Shown in pieces: positions 1 through 8,398 of a DNA stretch of 64,000 nt (position 1 is the first letter of the stretch; each line of letters starts with the position of its first letter). Under the pieces are notes generated by a model, which saw nothing but the letters and a program-made list of their open reading frames with translations, was not told the origin of the DNA and did not search any database. Position numbers and translations under genes: made by a program. Source of the DNA: Roseibium suaedae (lineage in GTDB: Bacteria > Pseudomonadota > Alphaproteobacteria > Rhizobiales > Stappiaceae); the NCBI RefSeq assembly GCF_900142725.1, contig NZ_FRBW01000002.1, forward strand, positions 958,710-1,022,709, read 5' to 3'.

Positions 1-1
1 T

Positions 2-739
2 CCCAAATGGGGCGGCGCAGTTCTCTGGCGCGGGACCGCGCTGGCCAAGCCATTCCGCACGGGCGCAACCATGGTGATGATCGGGCACAAGACCCAGCGC
101 ATCGTCGCCTATCCCATATCAAAGCCGGATCCGGAAACGGGCCTTGCCGTCATCAACTGGATTGCCGAACTGACCTATGATCCGGGTGCGGGCTGGAACA
201 AGGAAGACTGGAACCGGGTCGCCGACATCAACGACTTCATGCCGAAGTTCGAAGGCTGGACCTATGACTGGCTCGACTTCCCCGCCCTCGTGGCCGGAGC
301 AGACCGGGTCTATGAATATCCGATGGTCGACCGGGATCCGATCGGCCAGTGGACCGTTGGCAAGGTCAGCCTGATGGGAGATGCAGCCCATGCCGCCTAC
401 CCGGTCGGCTCCAATGGTGCGAGCCAGGCCATTGTCGATGCGCGCAAGCTCGGAGCAGCCTTCCTGGAACACGGTGCAAGCGAAGACGCCTTGCAGGCCT
501 ACGAAGCCGAGATGCGGCCCGCGACAGCCAAGATCGTCCTGACGAACCGGGGCGCCGGCCCCGATGCCGTGCTTCAGGTGGTGGAGGACCGTTGCGGCGG
601 ATCGTTCAACCACGTCAATGACGTCATCTCCCAGGAGGAGCTGACGGCCCATGCCCACAAATACAAGGCGATTGCAGGCTTTGCCATCGACGCCTTGAAC
701 AGCCAGCCGTCTCTCATTCCCGAAGGGGCACGCTCATGA
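2..739 (+). CDS. FAD-dependent monooxygenase, 5'-truncated by window edge
   Basis: The reading frame is open from the first bases of the window, so the N-terminal FAD-binding Rossmann part lies outside. What is visible is the C-terminal two thirds of a flavoprotein aromatic hydroxylase (PHBH/salicylate hydroxylase-like). It contains the second FAD-contact motif, GDAAHAAYPVGSNGASQA, about 120 residues from the stop, followed by the usual helical tail. Such enzymes use NAD(P)H and O2 to hydroxylate aromatic or related substrates in the cytoplasm; the substrate cannot be told from the sequence. The stop codon overlaps the start of the TRAP small permease by four bases (ATGA), which implies one operon and suggests that the transporter imports the substrate of this enzyme (inference). 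Confidence 0.85.
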   Translation, partial: PKWGGAVLWRGTALAKPFRTGATMVMIGHKTQRIVAYPISKPDPETGLAVINWIAELTYDPGAGWNKEDWNRVADINDFMPKFEGWTYDWLDFPALVAGADRVYEYPMVDRDPIGQWTVGKVSLMGDAAHAAYPVGSNGASQAIVDARKLGAAFLEHGASEDALQAYEAEMRPATAKIVLTNRGAGPDAVLQVVEDRCGGSFNHVNDVISQEELTAHAHKYKAIAGFAIDALNSQPSLIPEGARS

Positions 740-1239
740 TTGCAACAAGTCTTCCCGGGCGCTTCATCAAGGCTTTGGCCAGCGGCACGGCCTTGGCGGG
801 CGGCGCGGTTCTGATCGCCATCGTGCTGATGACCTGCGCCAGTGTCACCGGCCGTGCCCTGTCCCAATTCGGACTGGGCCCGATCGAAGGCGACTTCGAA
901 CTGGTGGAAATCGGCATCGGCTTTGCTGTCTTCTGCTCCCTGCCCTGGTGCCATTTGCAGCGTGGACATGCCACGGTCGAGCTGCTGACCGGCCGCTTCA
1001 GCGCCCGGACCAACAAGTGGATCGATGTCATCTGCGACCTTCTGTTCCTGCTGATGGCTGCGCTGATCGCCTGGCGCCTCTGGCTCGGCATGCTGGACAA
1101 GAAGTCCTATTTCGAAACGACCTTCATTCTTCAGTTGCAAGTCTGGCAGGCCTATGCCGCCTGCATGTTCGGAGCTGTCGTGCTGACCATCGTCAGCGTC
1201 TATCAGCTTGGCTGCAGCCTGAAACGCGCCGTGGAGTGA
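736..1239 (+). CDS. TRAP transporter small permease (DctQ family)
   Basis: A 167-residue protein with four predicted membrane helices (about residues 15-37, 55-75, 95-115 and 133-155) and the conserved stretch GRHxTVEL-like 'QRGHATVELLTGRF' typical of DctQ subunits. DctQ pairs with the large permease DctM in the inner membrane and is needed for sodium-driven uptake of acidic substrates delivered by a periplasmic DctP protein. It overlaps the upstream monooxygenase by four bases and is followed seven bases later by the large permease. The binding protein is not in the window and is presumably further upstream. Confidence 0.9.
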   Translation: MIATSLPGRFIKALASGTALAGGAVLIAIVLMTCASVTGRALSQFGLGPIEGDFELVEIGIGFAVFCSLPWCHLQRGHATVELLTGRFSARTNKWIDVICDLLFLLMAALIAWRLWLGMLDKKSYFETTFILQLQVWQAYAACMFGAVVLTIVSVYQLGCSLKRAVE

Positions 1240-1245
1240 CCCCTG

Positions 1246-2568
1246 ATGACCCGTCTGGAAATTGGCCTCTGGTCATTCCCCGTACTGCTGTTGCTGATCT
1301 TTCTCCGGATCCCCATCGGGGTTGCCATGTTCGCCGTTGGCGTTGGCGGCAGCTATCTGATGAACGGCACGACGCTGATGACGTTTGCCCAGCTCAAGCA
1401 TCTGACTTACGGCACATTCTCCAGCTATTCGCTGTCGATCATTCCGCTATTCCTGCTCATGGGCCAGTTTGCCACCATTGGCGGCCTGTCCTCCAGCCTG
1501 TTCAAGGCGTCTGAAGCCTGGCTCGGCCACAAGCGTGGCGGCGTCGCCATGTCGGCCATTGCGGCCTGCGCGGGCTTTGGGGCGATCTGCGGCTCATCTC
1601 TGGCAACTGCCGCCACCATGGGCCAGGTCGCCCTGCCGGAACTGCGCAAATACGGCTATTCCGGTGGCCTTGCCACAGCAACGCTGGCAGCTGGCGGCAC
1701 CCTTGGCATCCTGATCCCGCCGTCGGTCATTCTGGTGATCTATGCCATCCTGACCGAGCAGAACATCGCCAAGCTGTTTACGGCCGCGTTCATTCCCGGC
1801 CTCCTGGCTGCAGCTTCCTACATGCTTGCGATCTATGTCTATACCCGCATCACCGGCGACGGGGGACAGGCAAGAGAGCGTGTGCCCTATGGCGAGCGGT
1901 TCAAGGTTTTGCTGAGCGTCTGGCCAGTGATCGCGATCTTCACCGCCGTCATCGGGGGTATATACACCGGCATCTTCACACCGACCGAAGCCGCTGCCAT
2001 TGGAGCCGCAGGCACGGCACTGGTCGCCATCGCCAACCGGACACTGACCGGCTCCGCCCTGGTCAAGGCGATCCTGTCGACGGCCAATTCCACCGGCATG
2101 ATCTTCATCATCGTGCTCGGCGCGGGCCTCTACAATTCCTTCCTGGCAGCAACCCAGTTGCCGCAGGAACTGTCGACCTTCGTCACCACTCAGGGCTACA
2201 GCCCCTGGCTGGTCCTGACAATCGTTCTGCTGCTCTATCTCGTCTTCGGCTGCGTGATGGACAGTCTCTCCATGGTTCTGCTGACGGTGCCGATTTTCTT
2301 CCCCGTGATGAGTGGTCTGGACTTCGGCATGGGCGTCGAGGATTTCGGCCTCTGGTTCGGCATCCTGGTCCTGATTGTCGTCGAGGTCGGCCTGATCACG
2401 CCTCCCGTGGGGATGAACCTCTTCATCATCAATGCCCTGGCACCGCAGGTGACCATTGGCGAGACCTTCAAGGGGGTCGTCCCCTTCGTTGCGGCAGACA
2501 TGTTGCGGGTGATCATTCTGACGCTCTTCCCGGGCATTACTCTGGGAGCCGTCTGGCTGCTCTATTGA
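1246..2568 (+). CDS. TRAP transporter large permease (DctM family)
   Basis: A 440-residue integral membrane protein with about 12-13 hydrophobic segments over its full length, the normal size for DctM. Recognisable features are the early 'PLFLLMGQF' segment, the glycine-rich 'ICGSSLATAATMGQVALPE' loop and the 'GILIPPS' motif, all characteristic of the large subunit that forms the sodium:substrate symport path. ATG is preceded by GGAG within the end of the small permease gene. It is the last gene of the TRAP/monooxygenase operon, because a strong hairpin follows at 2576-2603. Substrate unknown; a carboxylate is usual for the family. Confidence 0.93.
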   Translation: MTRLEIGLWSFPVLLLLIFLRIPIGVAMFAVGVGGSYLMNGTTLMTFAQLKHLTYGTFSSYSLSIIPLFLLMGQFATIGGLSSSLFKASEAWLGHKRGGVAMSAIAACAGFGAICGSSLATAATMGQVALPELRKYGYSGGLATATLAAGGTLGILIPPSVILVIYAILTEQNIAKLFTAAFIPGLLAAASYMLAIYVYTRITGDGGQARERVPYGERFKVLLSVWPVIAIFTAVIGGIYTGIFTPTEAAAIGAAGTALVAIANRTLTGSALVKAILSTANSTGMIFIIVLGAGLYNSFLAATQLPQELSTFVTTQGYSPWLVLTIVLLLYLVFGCVMDSLSMVLLTVPIFFPVMSGLDFGMGVEDFGLWFGILVLIVVEVGLITPPVGMNLFIINALAPQVTIGETFKGVVPFVAADMLRVIILTLFPGITLGAVWLLY

Positions 2569-2575
2569 TCCTGCG

Positions 2576-2603
2576 CCCGGCGAGGGGATGCCTCCTCGCC
2601 GGG
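2576..2603 (+). terminator. strong hairpin after the TRAP operon
   Basis: Perfect 10-bp inverted repeat CCCGGCGAGG / CCTCGCCGGG with an 8-base loop, eight bases after the DctM stop codon. There is no clear T-tract behind it, so it may terminate weakly or protect the 3' end. Confidence 0.55.
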
Positions 2604-2798
2604 ACACCTTCCCCTGAAAGCGGGACCACCCTCCCAAACACAACTTCAGCGGAATGGAAATATTCGGAAATCAACCTGCAGAGGCCTTCACCTCCTCTTT
2701 TCAAGATTCCGATTGATTACTTCTCAATTCCAAGAATAGATAGATCTGCCGCATGTCCGGGCAGTTTTGTTCCGGAGCGGGGGAGATCTAATTCTAAA

Positions 2799-3167
2799 AT
2801 GAATTCCTATTTCAAGGCTGCAGGAGCAATGCTGCTCGCGGCGGCGGCAAGCTGTGCAACAGCCCAGGCTGCCGGCACTGGCTACGAAGGCTATTTCCAG
2901 ATCTACAATAACACCGACAACAATACGGTCGTCGGCTTCTACACAAATGACGGTGAAGGCTGGAGCACCAACTGGCTGTCCCGCCGCCTCGCCCCGGGTG
3001 AGGATGCCCAGGCAGAATTCCACGAGGGCAACCAGAACTGCGAGCAGACCCTGCGCATCGGCTGGCTCGGAACCGATGGCGGCGAAGTTCTCGATGATCC
3101 GATCGACATCGACATCTGCGAAGCCAGCAACGTCTATCTGGACGACAACGAAATCTATTTCGACTGA
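2799..3167 (+). CDS. small secreted protein of unknown function
   Basis: A 122-residue protein. The chosen ATG at 2799 gives a clean signal peptide: a Lys, then an Ala/Leu-rich core, with probable cleavage after AQA near residue 24. An in-frame extension upstream is rich in Pro and Arg and unlikely to be translated. The mature part (about 98 residues) is acidic and contains a probable single disulfide pair (Cys in NCEQT and ICEAS). Its sequence pattern (YFQIYNNTDNNTVVGFYT near the start, then an Asp-rich C-terminus ending in DDNEIYFD) suggests a compact beta-rich periplasmic domain. No family could be named. It stands alone, with hairpins on both sides. Confidence 0.7.
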   Translation: MNSYFKAAGAMLLAAAASCATAQAAGTGYEGYFQIYNNTDNNTVVGFYTNDGEGWSTNWLSRRLAPGEDAQAEFHEGNQNCEQTLRIGWLGTDGGEVLDDPIDIDICEASNVYLDDNEIYFD

Positions 3168-3174
3168 TCAGTTG

Positions 3175-3208
3175 CCCCGGCTGCAGCCACAATGAAGCTC
3201 AGCCGGGG
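3175..3208. terminator. convergent terminator hairpin
   Basis: Perfect 9-bp stem CCCCGGCTG / CAGCCGGGG with a 16-base loop, placed between the convergent stops of the secreted protein (3167) and mbfA (3216). On the plus strand it is followed by TTCATCTTC. It could serve both genes. Confidence 0.6.
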
Positions 3209-3215
3209 TTCATCT

Positions 3216-4199
3216 TCAGGCGTTGCCGATAAACACGCCTGCGGCAAACACCAAGGCCCCGCCGAGAACCACCTGGAAGGCAGCCCGAAGGAAGGGCGTG
3301 TCCATGTATTTGTTCTGGATCCAGGCAATCGCCCACAGTTCCACGAAGACGACGGCCGCCGCGACACTGGTCGCTGTCCAGAACTCCGGAATGAGATAGG
3401 GCAGCGCATGCCCCAGACCGCCAATGGCTGTCATGATGCCGGAGGCCAGACCACGCTTCAGCGGTGAACCACGGCCTGACAGCACCCCGTCATCGTGAGC
3501 GGCCTCCGTGAAGCCCATGGAGATGCCGGCACCAACAGACGCGGACAAGCCGACCAGAAACGTCTGCCAGGTGTCCTGCGTCGCGAAGGCGGCGGCAAAA
3601 ATCGGCGCGAGCGTCGACACCGACCCATCCATGAGACCGGCCAGACCCGGCTGAACATAGGTCAGGATGAACTGGCGGCGCTCCTCATGGCGCTCATCGT
3701 CCTGAACGGCCTCAGGCGTGTGCTCGATGCCCAGCCGGCGGGCAAGGGTCTCGTGCCCCTTTTCCGCCTCGGCCAGATCCCCGAGAAGCTTGCGGGTGGA
3801 GGCATCACTCGTGCGCTTGGCAGCTTCCAGATAGAAGCGATAGGCTTGCGCCTCCATCTGCTCTGCCATGGGCCGGACCTTGTCCAGTCCCAGCGGACGG
3901 ACCAGCCAGTCGGGCTTGCGCTCGTAGTAGCCACGAATATGAGACCGCCAGATCAGCGGGATCTGTTCGCCAAACCGCTGCTGATGCATCTCGATCAAGC
4001 GGCGGCGGTGCTCGTGCTCCTCCTCTGCCATGTCGTCAAAGACCTTGGCAGACTGGGGATACTGCTCCCGCAAACCATCCGCATAGGCTTTGTAGATCCG
4101 TCCGTCCTCTTCTTCCGAAGAGATCGCCAAAGCCAGGATCTCCTGCTCCGAAAGAGAGGAAAAATCGCGGCGGCCAAAACTGAAGAAGCGGCTGAGCAT
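3216..4199 (-). CDS. mbfA: membrane-bound ferritin MbfA (rubrerythrin-VIT1 fusion)
   Basis: A 327-residue two-domain protein. Residues about 10-155 form a rubrerythrin/ferritin-like four-helix bundle with the metal-binding Glu and His pattern (ISSEEEDGRIYKAY, MAEEEHEHRRRL, AEQMEAQAYRF, AEAEKGHETLA). Residues about 175-327 are a CCC1/VIT1-like membrane domain with five hydrophobic segments, beginning FILTYVQPGLAGLMDGSVST. In Agrobacterium and Bradyrhizobium this fusion (MbfA) exports iron and protects against iron and peroxide stress under Irr control; the same role is inferred here. I start at ATG 4199; a TTG four codons upstream has no better ribosome site. I saw no obvious Irr operator in the 200 bases upstream. 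Confidence 0.88.
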   Translation of the reverse strand: MLSRFFSFGRRDFSSLSEQEILALAISSEEEDGRIYKAYADGLREQYPQSAKVFDDMAEEEHEHRRRLIEMHQQRFGEQIPLIWRSHIRGYYERKPDWLVRPLGLDKVRPMAEQMEAQAYRFYLEAAKRTSDASTRKLLGDLAEAEKGHETLARRLGIEHTPEAVQDDERHEERRQFILTYVQPGLAGLMDGSVSTLAPIFAAAFATQDTWQTFLVGLSASVGAGISMGFTEAAHDDGVLSGRGSPLKRGLASGIMTAIGGLGHALPYLIPEFWTATSVAAAVVFVELWAIAWIQNKYMDTPFLRAAFQVVLGGALVFAAGVFIGNA

Positions 4200-4396
4200 G
4201 GGAACATCCAAACGTATCTGATGAATCTAGCTAGGACGGATTGGTCATGACTGGCAATCCGGAAAAGCCACCACGGACAATGAAGCGCACCTGAAACCAT
4301 CCTCAAGAAATGGCGACCGGCAACAGGAACAGCGCTTACCTTGCATCCAACTTTTTCCTGTCGCACGCCGTGAGTCTCTGCATTATTCTCCCCGCC

Positions 4397-4870
4397 ATGA
4401 GCATCAGCATTTTCTACGAGGACTGCCTGCCCGGGCTGAGTTTCGATCTCGGATCCACACATGTGGAGAAGGAACGGGTTCTCAGCTTTGCCGCAGCCTT
4501 CGATCCTCAACCCTTTCATCTCGACGCAGAAGCCGGCAAGGCCTCGATTCTGGGCGGACTATCCGCGTCTGGCTGGCACACGGCGTCGATGGTCATGCGG
4601 CTTCTGGTCGACCAGCTTCTGATCCGGTCCAGCTGTCAGGGCAGCCCCGGCGTGAAATCGATGAAATGGCTTGCACCGGTCTACCCCGGCGACACGCTTC
4701 ATGCCGCCGCAACGGTTCTGGACAAGCGCACCCTGCTGACCAAGCCTGATCTGGGCATCGTCACATTCGAGCTGACGGCAGCCAAGGCAGACGGCACCAA
4801 GGTGATGCATCAGGTGATCCCGATCCTGTTCAAGAAAAAGGCGGCAATGGAGGCACAGGACGGTCAATGA
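4397..4870 (+). CDS. MaoC family (R)-hydratase-like protein, copy 1
   Basis: A 157-residue hot-dog fold protein. The hydratase-2 catalytic motif D-x4-H is present in FDPQPFH near residue 37, followed by GGLSASGWHTAS, which forms the oxyanion side. MaoC proteins hydrate or dehydrate enoyl-CoA esters in fatty acid, PHA or polyketide-like metabolism. The ATG at 4397 gives normal family length; upstream codons do not resemble the family. The stop overlaps the next gene by four bases (ATGA), and that gene is a close paralogue, so the two probably work as a heteromer or on related acyl-CoAs (inference). Substrate not determinable. Confidence 0.85.
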   Translation: MSISIFYEDCLPGLSFDLGSTHVEKERVLSFAAAFDPQPFHLDAEAGKASILGGLSASGWHTASMVMRLLVDQLLIRSSCQGSPGVKSMKWLAPVYPGDTLHAAATVLDKRTLLTKPDLGIVTFELTAAKADGTKVMHQVIPILFKKKAAMEAQDGQ

Positions 4871-5349
4871 TCGGCTATTTCGAAGACACGGAAATCGGCT
4901 TTGAACTTCCCCTGGGCTCCCATCTCTTCACGGCCGAAGAGATCATTGCCTTTGCAGAAGAATTCGACCCGCAGCCCTTCCACCTCAGCGAGGAAGGCGC
5001 GCAGGCCATGCATTTCGGCCGCCTCTGCGCATCTGGCTGGCACACCGCCTCTGCTTATATGGGCGCACTGATGCGGACCGTTCATGCCCATGAGGCCAAG
5101 GCTGAGAGCGAAGGCTTGCCTGTCGCCAAGCGCGGCCCCTCTCCCGGCTTTGAGGACCTGCGCTGGATCCGGCCTGTCTTTGCCGGAGACACGATCAGCT
5201 ACAAGAGCATCATCACCGGCAAGACCGAGAGCCGCAGCCGCCCGCAATGGGGCATTGTTCATGCGGAAAACCACGGCACCAACCAGAATGGCGAAGCCGT
5301 GTTCTTCTTCAAGAGCAGTGTGTTTCTGGAGCGGCGCCCTGCGGAGTGA
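4867..5349 (+). CDS. MaoC family (R)-hydratase-like protein, copy 2
   Basis: A 160-residue paralogue of the preceding gene with the same motifs in the same order: FDPQPFH with the catalytic Asp and His, then CASGWHTAS. Similar paired MaoC genes occur across Hyphomicrobiales. It is translationally coupled to copy 1 (ATGA overlap). The full motif indicates that both copies keep the catalytic residues. A long hairpin at 5381-5413 closes the operon. Confidence 0.86.
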   Translation: MIGYFEDTEIGFELPLGSHLFTAEEIIAFAEEFDPQPFHLSEEGAQAMHFGRLCASGWHTASAYMGALMRTVHAHEAKAESEGLPVAKRGPSPGFEDLRWIRPVFAGDTISYKSIITGKTESRSRPQWGIVHAENHGTNQNGEAVFFFKSSVFLERRPAE

Positions 5350-5380
5350 GACCTCCGCGAGCCTGGTCAGCAACGCCTTG

Positions 5381-5413
5381 GTTTGCCTGCAGCCTCAAAG
5401 GCTGCGGGCAAAC
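5381..5413. terminator. 14-bp hairpin between convergent genes
   Basis: GTTTGCCTGCAGCC pairs with GGCTGCGGGCAAAC (one T-G wobble) around a TCAAA loop. It lies between the MaoC pair and the convergent GNAT gene and includes the last codons and stop of the GNAT. No T-tract on either side; probably a bidirectional transcript end. Confidence 0.55.
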
Positions 5414-5874
5414 AGCACCTCGTCATGGATCGGAATGCCGTAATCGCCGCGGGTCGGGATTTCCGGCTTCTTGCTGCGCTCCCTGTCGATGACGCCCTGG
5501 GCAATGCGCTCCAGGCGGAAGCCACGCCGCTGATAGAAGCGGAAAGCATCCAGATTGTCGTTGGATGTGCGCACGGTCATGCGGTTGATGCCCGCGCCCC
5601 GCGCTTCCTCCACCAGGGCGTCGAGCAGCAGCGTCCCGGTCCCTTTCCAGCGGCTCAAGGAATCGAGTGTCAGGATTTCCCACTCCTCTGCGCGCTTGAT
5701 GACCGTGACCAGGCCCGCAACATCTGCCCCCGAATAAGCAATGTACCCGGGCAAGGCCGAGGCATCGATCATCTCGCCATCCAGCAGCATCTCCGGTCCG
5801 GCCCACCGATCGGTCAAGAGCTTGCGGACTGTGATGCGATCCTCATCGGATGTCGGACGGATCTCTACACTCAT
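5395..5874 (-). CDS. GNAT family N-acetyltransferase
   Basis: A 159-residue acetyltransferase fold. The acetyl-CoA pyrophosphate-binding turn is present but slightly degenerate: SLSRWKGTGTLLLDALVEEA, equivalent to the usual Q/RxxGxG/A. It is followed by the beta-5 segment INRMTVRTSNDN and the FYQRRGF motif typical of the family. The start at ATG 5874 (MSVEIRPTSDED) fits the first strand of the fold. The acceptor substrate is unknown. The gene is alone, about 230 bases downstream of bluB on the same strand, and a CtrA-like box lies in that gap. Confidence 0.82.
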   Translation of the reverse strand: MSVEIRPTSDEDRITVRKLLTDRWAGPEMLLDGEMIDASALPGYIAYSGADVAGLVTVIKRAEEWEILTLDSLSRWKGTGTLLLDALVEEARGAGINRMTVRTSNDNLDAFRFYQRRGFRLERIAQGVIDRERSKKPEIPTRGDYGIPIHDEVLFARSL

Positions 5875-6094
5875 GAAGCCTCCACTTTCCCCTTGATGCG
5901 TGAAGCAGCCTGCAGCCTTCGCGGCCGCCTGCTCCTCTTCAGCAATCACAGAAACGCACAAAAGGCGCACCGATCACAACACTGGACTGGCAAAGATCCA
6001 CCGGTTCCAGCATCGGACAAGCCGCCGCAAGCATAGTCAGCCAGAGGGCGCTTACAAAAGAAGAAATTCTCCTGCGGAGGTTTCCTGTCCGCGC

Positions 6095-6109
6095 TTAAGC
6101 TTCTGTTAA
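6095..6109 (+). promoter_or_regulatory. CtrA-type box TTAA-N7-TTAA
   Basis: TTAAGCTTCTGTTAA, followed by C. It matches the CtrA consensus exactly and resembles the boxes before fliF and before the 79-residue gene at 37743. It overlaps the bluB stop codon and is about 220 bases upstream of the GNAT start at 5874, so its function is less certain than that of the flagellar sites. Confidence 0.4.
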
Positions 6110-6762
6110 CGGCGCAGGAGACGCTCGGAAAGCTTCGTGCGCGCTTGCCAGCCCGCCCGCTCCAGCTCCGGATCCTCATGCTCTTCTTCCGGATAGCCAA
6201 GGCAGAGGTATCCGATAAATGCCCAGTCCTGCGGAACATCCAGCAGGCCGGCAATGGCCTTGGGATCGAGGATCGACACCCAGCCGAGCCCGACACCGCG
6301 CGCCCTTGCCGCAAGCCACAGGGTCTGGATCATGCCCACCACCGAATAGGCCAGGGTTTCCGGCATGGTCGAGCGGCCAAGGCCATGGCCCTGCTCCGGG
6401 TCATTGTCGCAGAAGACGGCCAGATGCACCGGTGCCTCTCTCAGACCTGCCAGCTTCAAGGACGCATAGGTGTCTGCCCGGTCTCCCCGGTACTGGGCAA
6501 GCGCGGCGGCATTCTCGCCCTCGAATTGCCGGACGATTTCACCGCGCCTTGCCGCATCCTCGACGAGTACGAGACGCCAGGGCTGGCTGTTGCCGACAGA
6601 GGGGGCGAGATCAGCAATCTCGAGCAGATCGCTCAGCACGCCATCCGGAAGCGGATCGGAACGGAAGCGGCGCACGTCGCGCCGCCACCTGACGAGGGTC
6701 TCGAAGTCCTCACAAAAGGCATCCCGGAAGACCGGCGCATCCCCGGCGCGCGGCCCGCTCAT
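6106..6762 (-). CDS. bluB: 5,6-dimethylbenzimidazole synthase
   Basis: BluB is a flavin-destructase of the nitroreductase fold that breaks down FMNH2 with O2 to make dimethylbenzimidazole, the lower ligand of vitamin B12. The 218-residue sequence shows the RRDVRRF start, the LAPSVGNSQPWR motif that marks BluB, and GLGWVSILDP near residue 160, with the typical C-terminal DPELERAGWQ. I start at ATG 6762, two bases after the apt stop; a TTG at 6768 would overlap apt. It follows mtnP and apt on the same strand and is likely co-transcribed with apt. Presence of bluB implies aerobic de novo B12 synthesis. Confidence 0.93.
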   Translation of the reverse strand: MSGPRAGDAPVFRDAFCEDFETLVRWRRDVRRFRSDPLPDGVLSDLLEIADLAPSVGNSQPWRLVLVEDAARRGEIVRQFEGENAAALAQYRGDRADTYASLKLAGLREAPVHLAVFCDNDPEQGHGLGRSTMPETLAYSVVGMIQTLWLAARARGVGLGWVSILDPKAIAGLLDVPQDWAFIGYLCLGYPEEEHEDPELERAGWQARTKLSERLLRR

Positions 6763-6764
6763 GA

Positions 6765-7313
6765 TCAATGCCCCGGGAAGGAGACGAGTGTGCGAACCGG
6801 CACGCCGAGAGCTTCCAGCTTGGACCGTCCGCCGAGGTCCGGCAGATCAACGATAAAGCAGGCTGCCACGATGTCGGCACCCATGGACTGCAAGAGCTTG
6901 CAGGCAGCTTCCGCCGTGCCACCGGTGGCGATCAGGTCGTCGACGACAATGACCTTGTCGCCCGGTGTGATGGCGTCCTTGTGCATCTCCATTTCGTCGA
7001 TGCCGTACTCCAGAGAATAGGCGATGCGGACGGTTTCATGCGGCAGCTTGCCCTTCTTGCGGATCGGCACGAAACCCGCAGAAAGCTGATGGGCGACTGC
7101 GCCACCAAGGATGAACCCGCGTGCCTCGATGCCGGCGATCTGATCCACCTTGGATCCCGCCCAGGGCTGAACCAGAGCATCAACCGCACGGCGGAACGCA
7201 CGGGCATTGCCAAGCAGCGTGGTGATGTCGCGGAAGATGATGCCTTCCTTCGGATAGTCCGGAATGGTCCGGATGGCCGCCATCAGTTCTTCCTGGACTG
7301 TTGTCTCAGTCAT
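6765..7313 (-). CDS. apt: adenine phosphoribosyltransferase
   Basis: Converts adenine and PRPP to AMP and PPi in the cytoplasm. The 182-residue protein has the PRPP-binding signature [13 protein letters not shown] near residue 120, the N-terminal [15 protein letters not shown] segment typical of Apt, and [14 protein letters not shown] 7313 has GAGAAG upstream at good spacing. It sits 56 bases downstream of mtnP, whose reaction releases adenine, so the pair forms an adenine recovery step. bluB follows two bases later. Confidence 0.95.
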   Translation of the reverse strand: MTETTVQEELMAAIRTIPDYPKEGIIFRDITTLLGNARAFRRAVDALVQPWAGSKVDQIAGIEARGFILGGAVAHQLSAGFVPIRKKGKLPHETVRIAYSLEYGIDEMEMHKDAITPGDKVIVVDDLIATGGTAEAACKLLQSMGADIVAACFIVDLPDLGGRSKLEALGVPVRTLVSFPGH

Positions 7314-7369
7314 TTTCTTCTCTTTCAATCCGTCAAAATCGGGCTCCGGCGGTGAGTGCCAGAACGTTG

Positions 7370-8245
7370 TCATGCGTTCAGAACGCGCCCTGCTACCGCG
7401 TCCAGTTTCGCCAACAGTTCCGGATCGCGTTTGTCCGGGGCCGTCATGATGGCGTATTCCAGTGCGGTGTCCGACCCATGGGGGCAGGCTTCATGCTCAC
7501 GCGGCAGATCCCGCGCCAGGCGGCCAACCAGCCGCTGGGCATTGCCTGCGTTCTCGTGCAGCACCTTGATGATCGTCTGAATGTCTACCGCGCCATGGTC
7601 TGGATGCCAGCTGTCATAGTCCGTGATCATGGCAACGCTCGCGTAGCAGATCTCCGCCTCACGGGCGAGTTTTGCTTCTGGCATGTTGGTCATACCGATC
7701 ACGTCGCATCCCCAGGCCCGGTACATATGGCTTTCCGCCAGGGACGAGAACTGCGGGCCCTCCATGGCCAGATAGGTGCCGCCCCGGCGATAGGTCAGGT
7801 CTTCTGCGCGGGCGGCCTTCTCGATGCTGTCGACCAGCTTGGGGCTGACCGGAAAGGCCATGGAGACATGGGCAACACAGCCCTTGCCGAAGAAGCTCTT
7901 TTCCCGGGCAATCGTGCGATCGATGAACTGGTCAACCAGAACGAAGGTTCCTGGCGCCAGCTCTTCCTTGAGTGAGCCGCAGGCCGAGACGGACACGAGA
8001 TCGGTAACGCCACAACGCTTCAGCACATCGATGTTGGCGCGGTAGTTGATATCGGAAGGTGCATAGACATGGCCGCGCCCATGACGGGGCAGAAACACGA
8101 CCTTGAGGCCGTCGATCGTGCCGATGCGAACCTGATCGGAGGGGGCGCCCCAGGGGCTTGAAACCGTGACCCATTGCGCGTCTTCCAGACCCGGCAGGTC
8201 ATAGATGCCGGAACCGCCGACAATTCCCAAAACCGATCTTGTCAT
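7370..8245 (-). CDS. mtnP: S-methyl-5'-thioadenosine phosphorylase
   Basis: Phosphorolyses methylthioadenosine, a by-product of SAM use in polyamine and homoserine-lactone synthesis, to adenine and methylthioribose-1-phosphate. The 291-residue protein has the phosphate-binding start [11 protein letters not shown], the RHGRGH motif, and the [14 protein letters not shown] nucleoside-binding segment of the MTAP branch of the PNP family. Its adenine product feeds apt immediately downstream. The other product is the substrate of MtnA, encoded far away at 35847. Start at ATG 8245. Confidence 0.94.
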   Translation of the reverse strand: MTRSVLGIVGGSGIYDLPGLEDAQWVTVSSPWGAPSDQVRIGTIDGLKVVFLPRHGRGHVYAPSDINYRANIDVLKRCGVTDLVSVSACGSLKEELAPGTFVLVDQFIDRTIAREKSFFGKGCVAHVSMAFPVSPKLVDSIEKAARAEDLTYRRGGTYLAMEGPQFSSLAESHMYRAWGCDVIGMTNMPEAKLAREAEICYASVAMITDYDSWHPDHGAVDIQTIIKVLHENAGNAQRLVGRLARDLPREHEACPHGSDTALEYAIMTAPDKRDPELLAKLDAVAGRVLNA

Positions 8246-8341
8246 ATCTGCTCCCCATTGATGCCAATGGAGTTAGCCCCGCTTCGCGAGGCCCTGTCAA
8301 TTCCGGCAGGCGAGAAATGACCAGCCGGAACCCCAAGAAAA

Positions 8342-8368
8342 AAGGCCGCGGGATCTACCCACGGCCTT
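8342..8368 (-). terminator. Rho-independent terminator of the bc1 operon
   Basis: On the minus strand AAGGCCGTGGG, loop TAGAT, CCCGCGGCCTT, followed directly by a T run. It lies about 30 bases after the petC stop, in the position of an intrinsic terminator for petABC. Confidence 0.88.
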
Positions 8369-8398
8369 CTCGTTATTTTCGGCTGATTGCCCGAGCGA

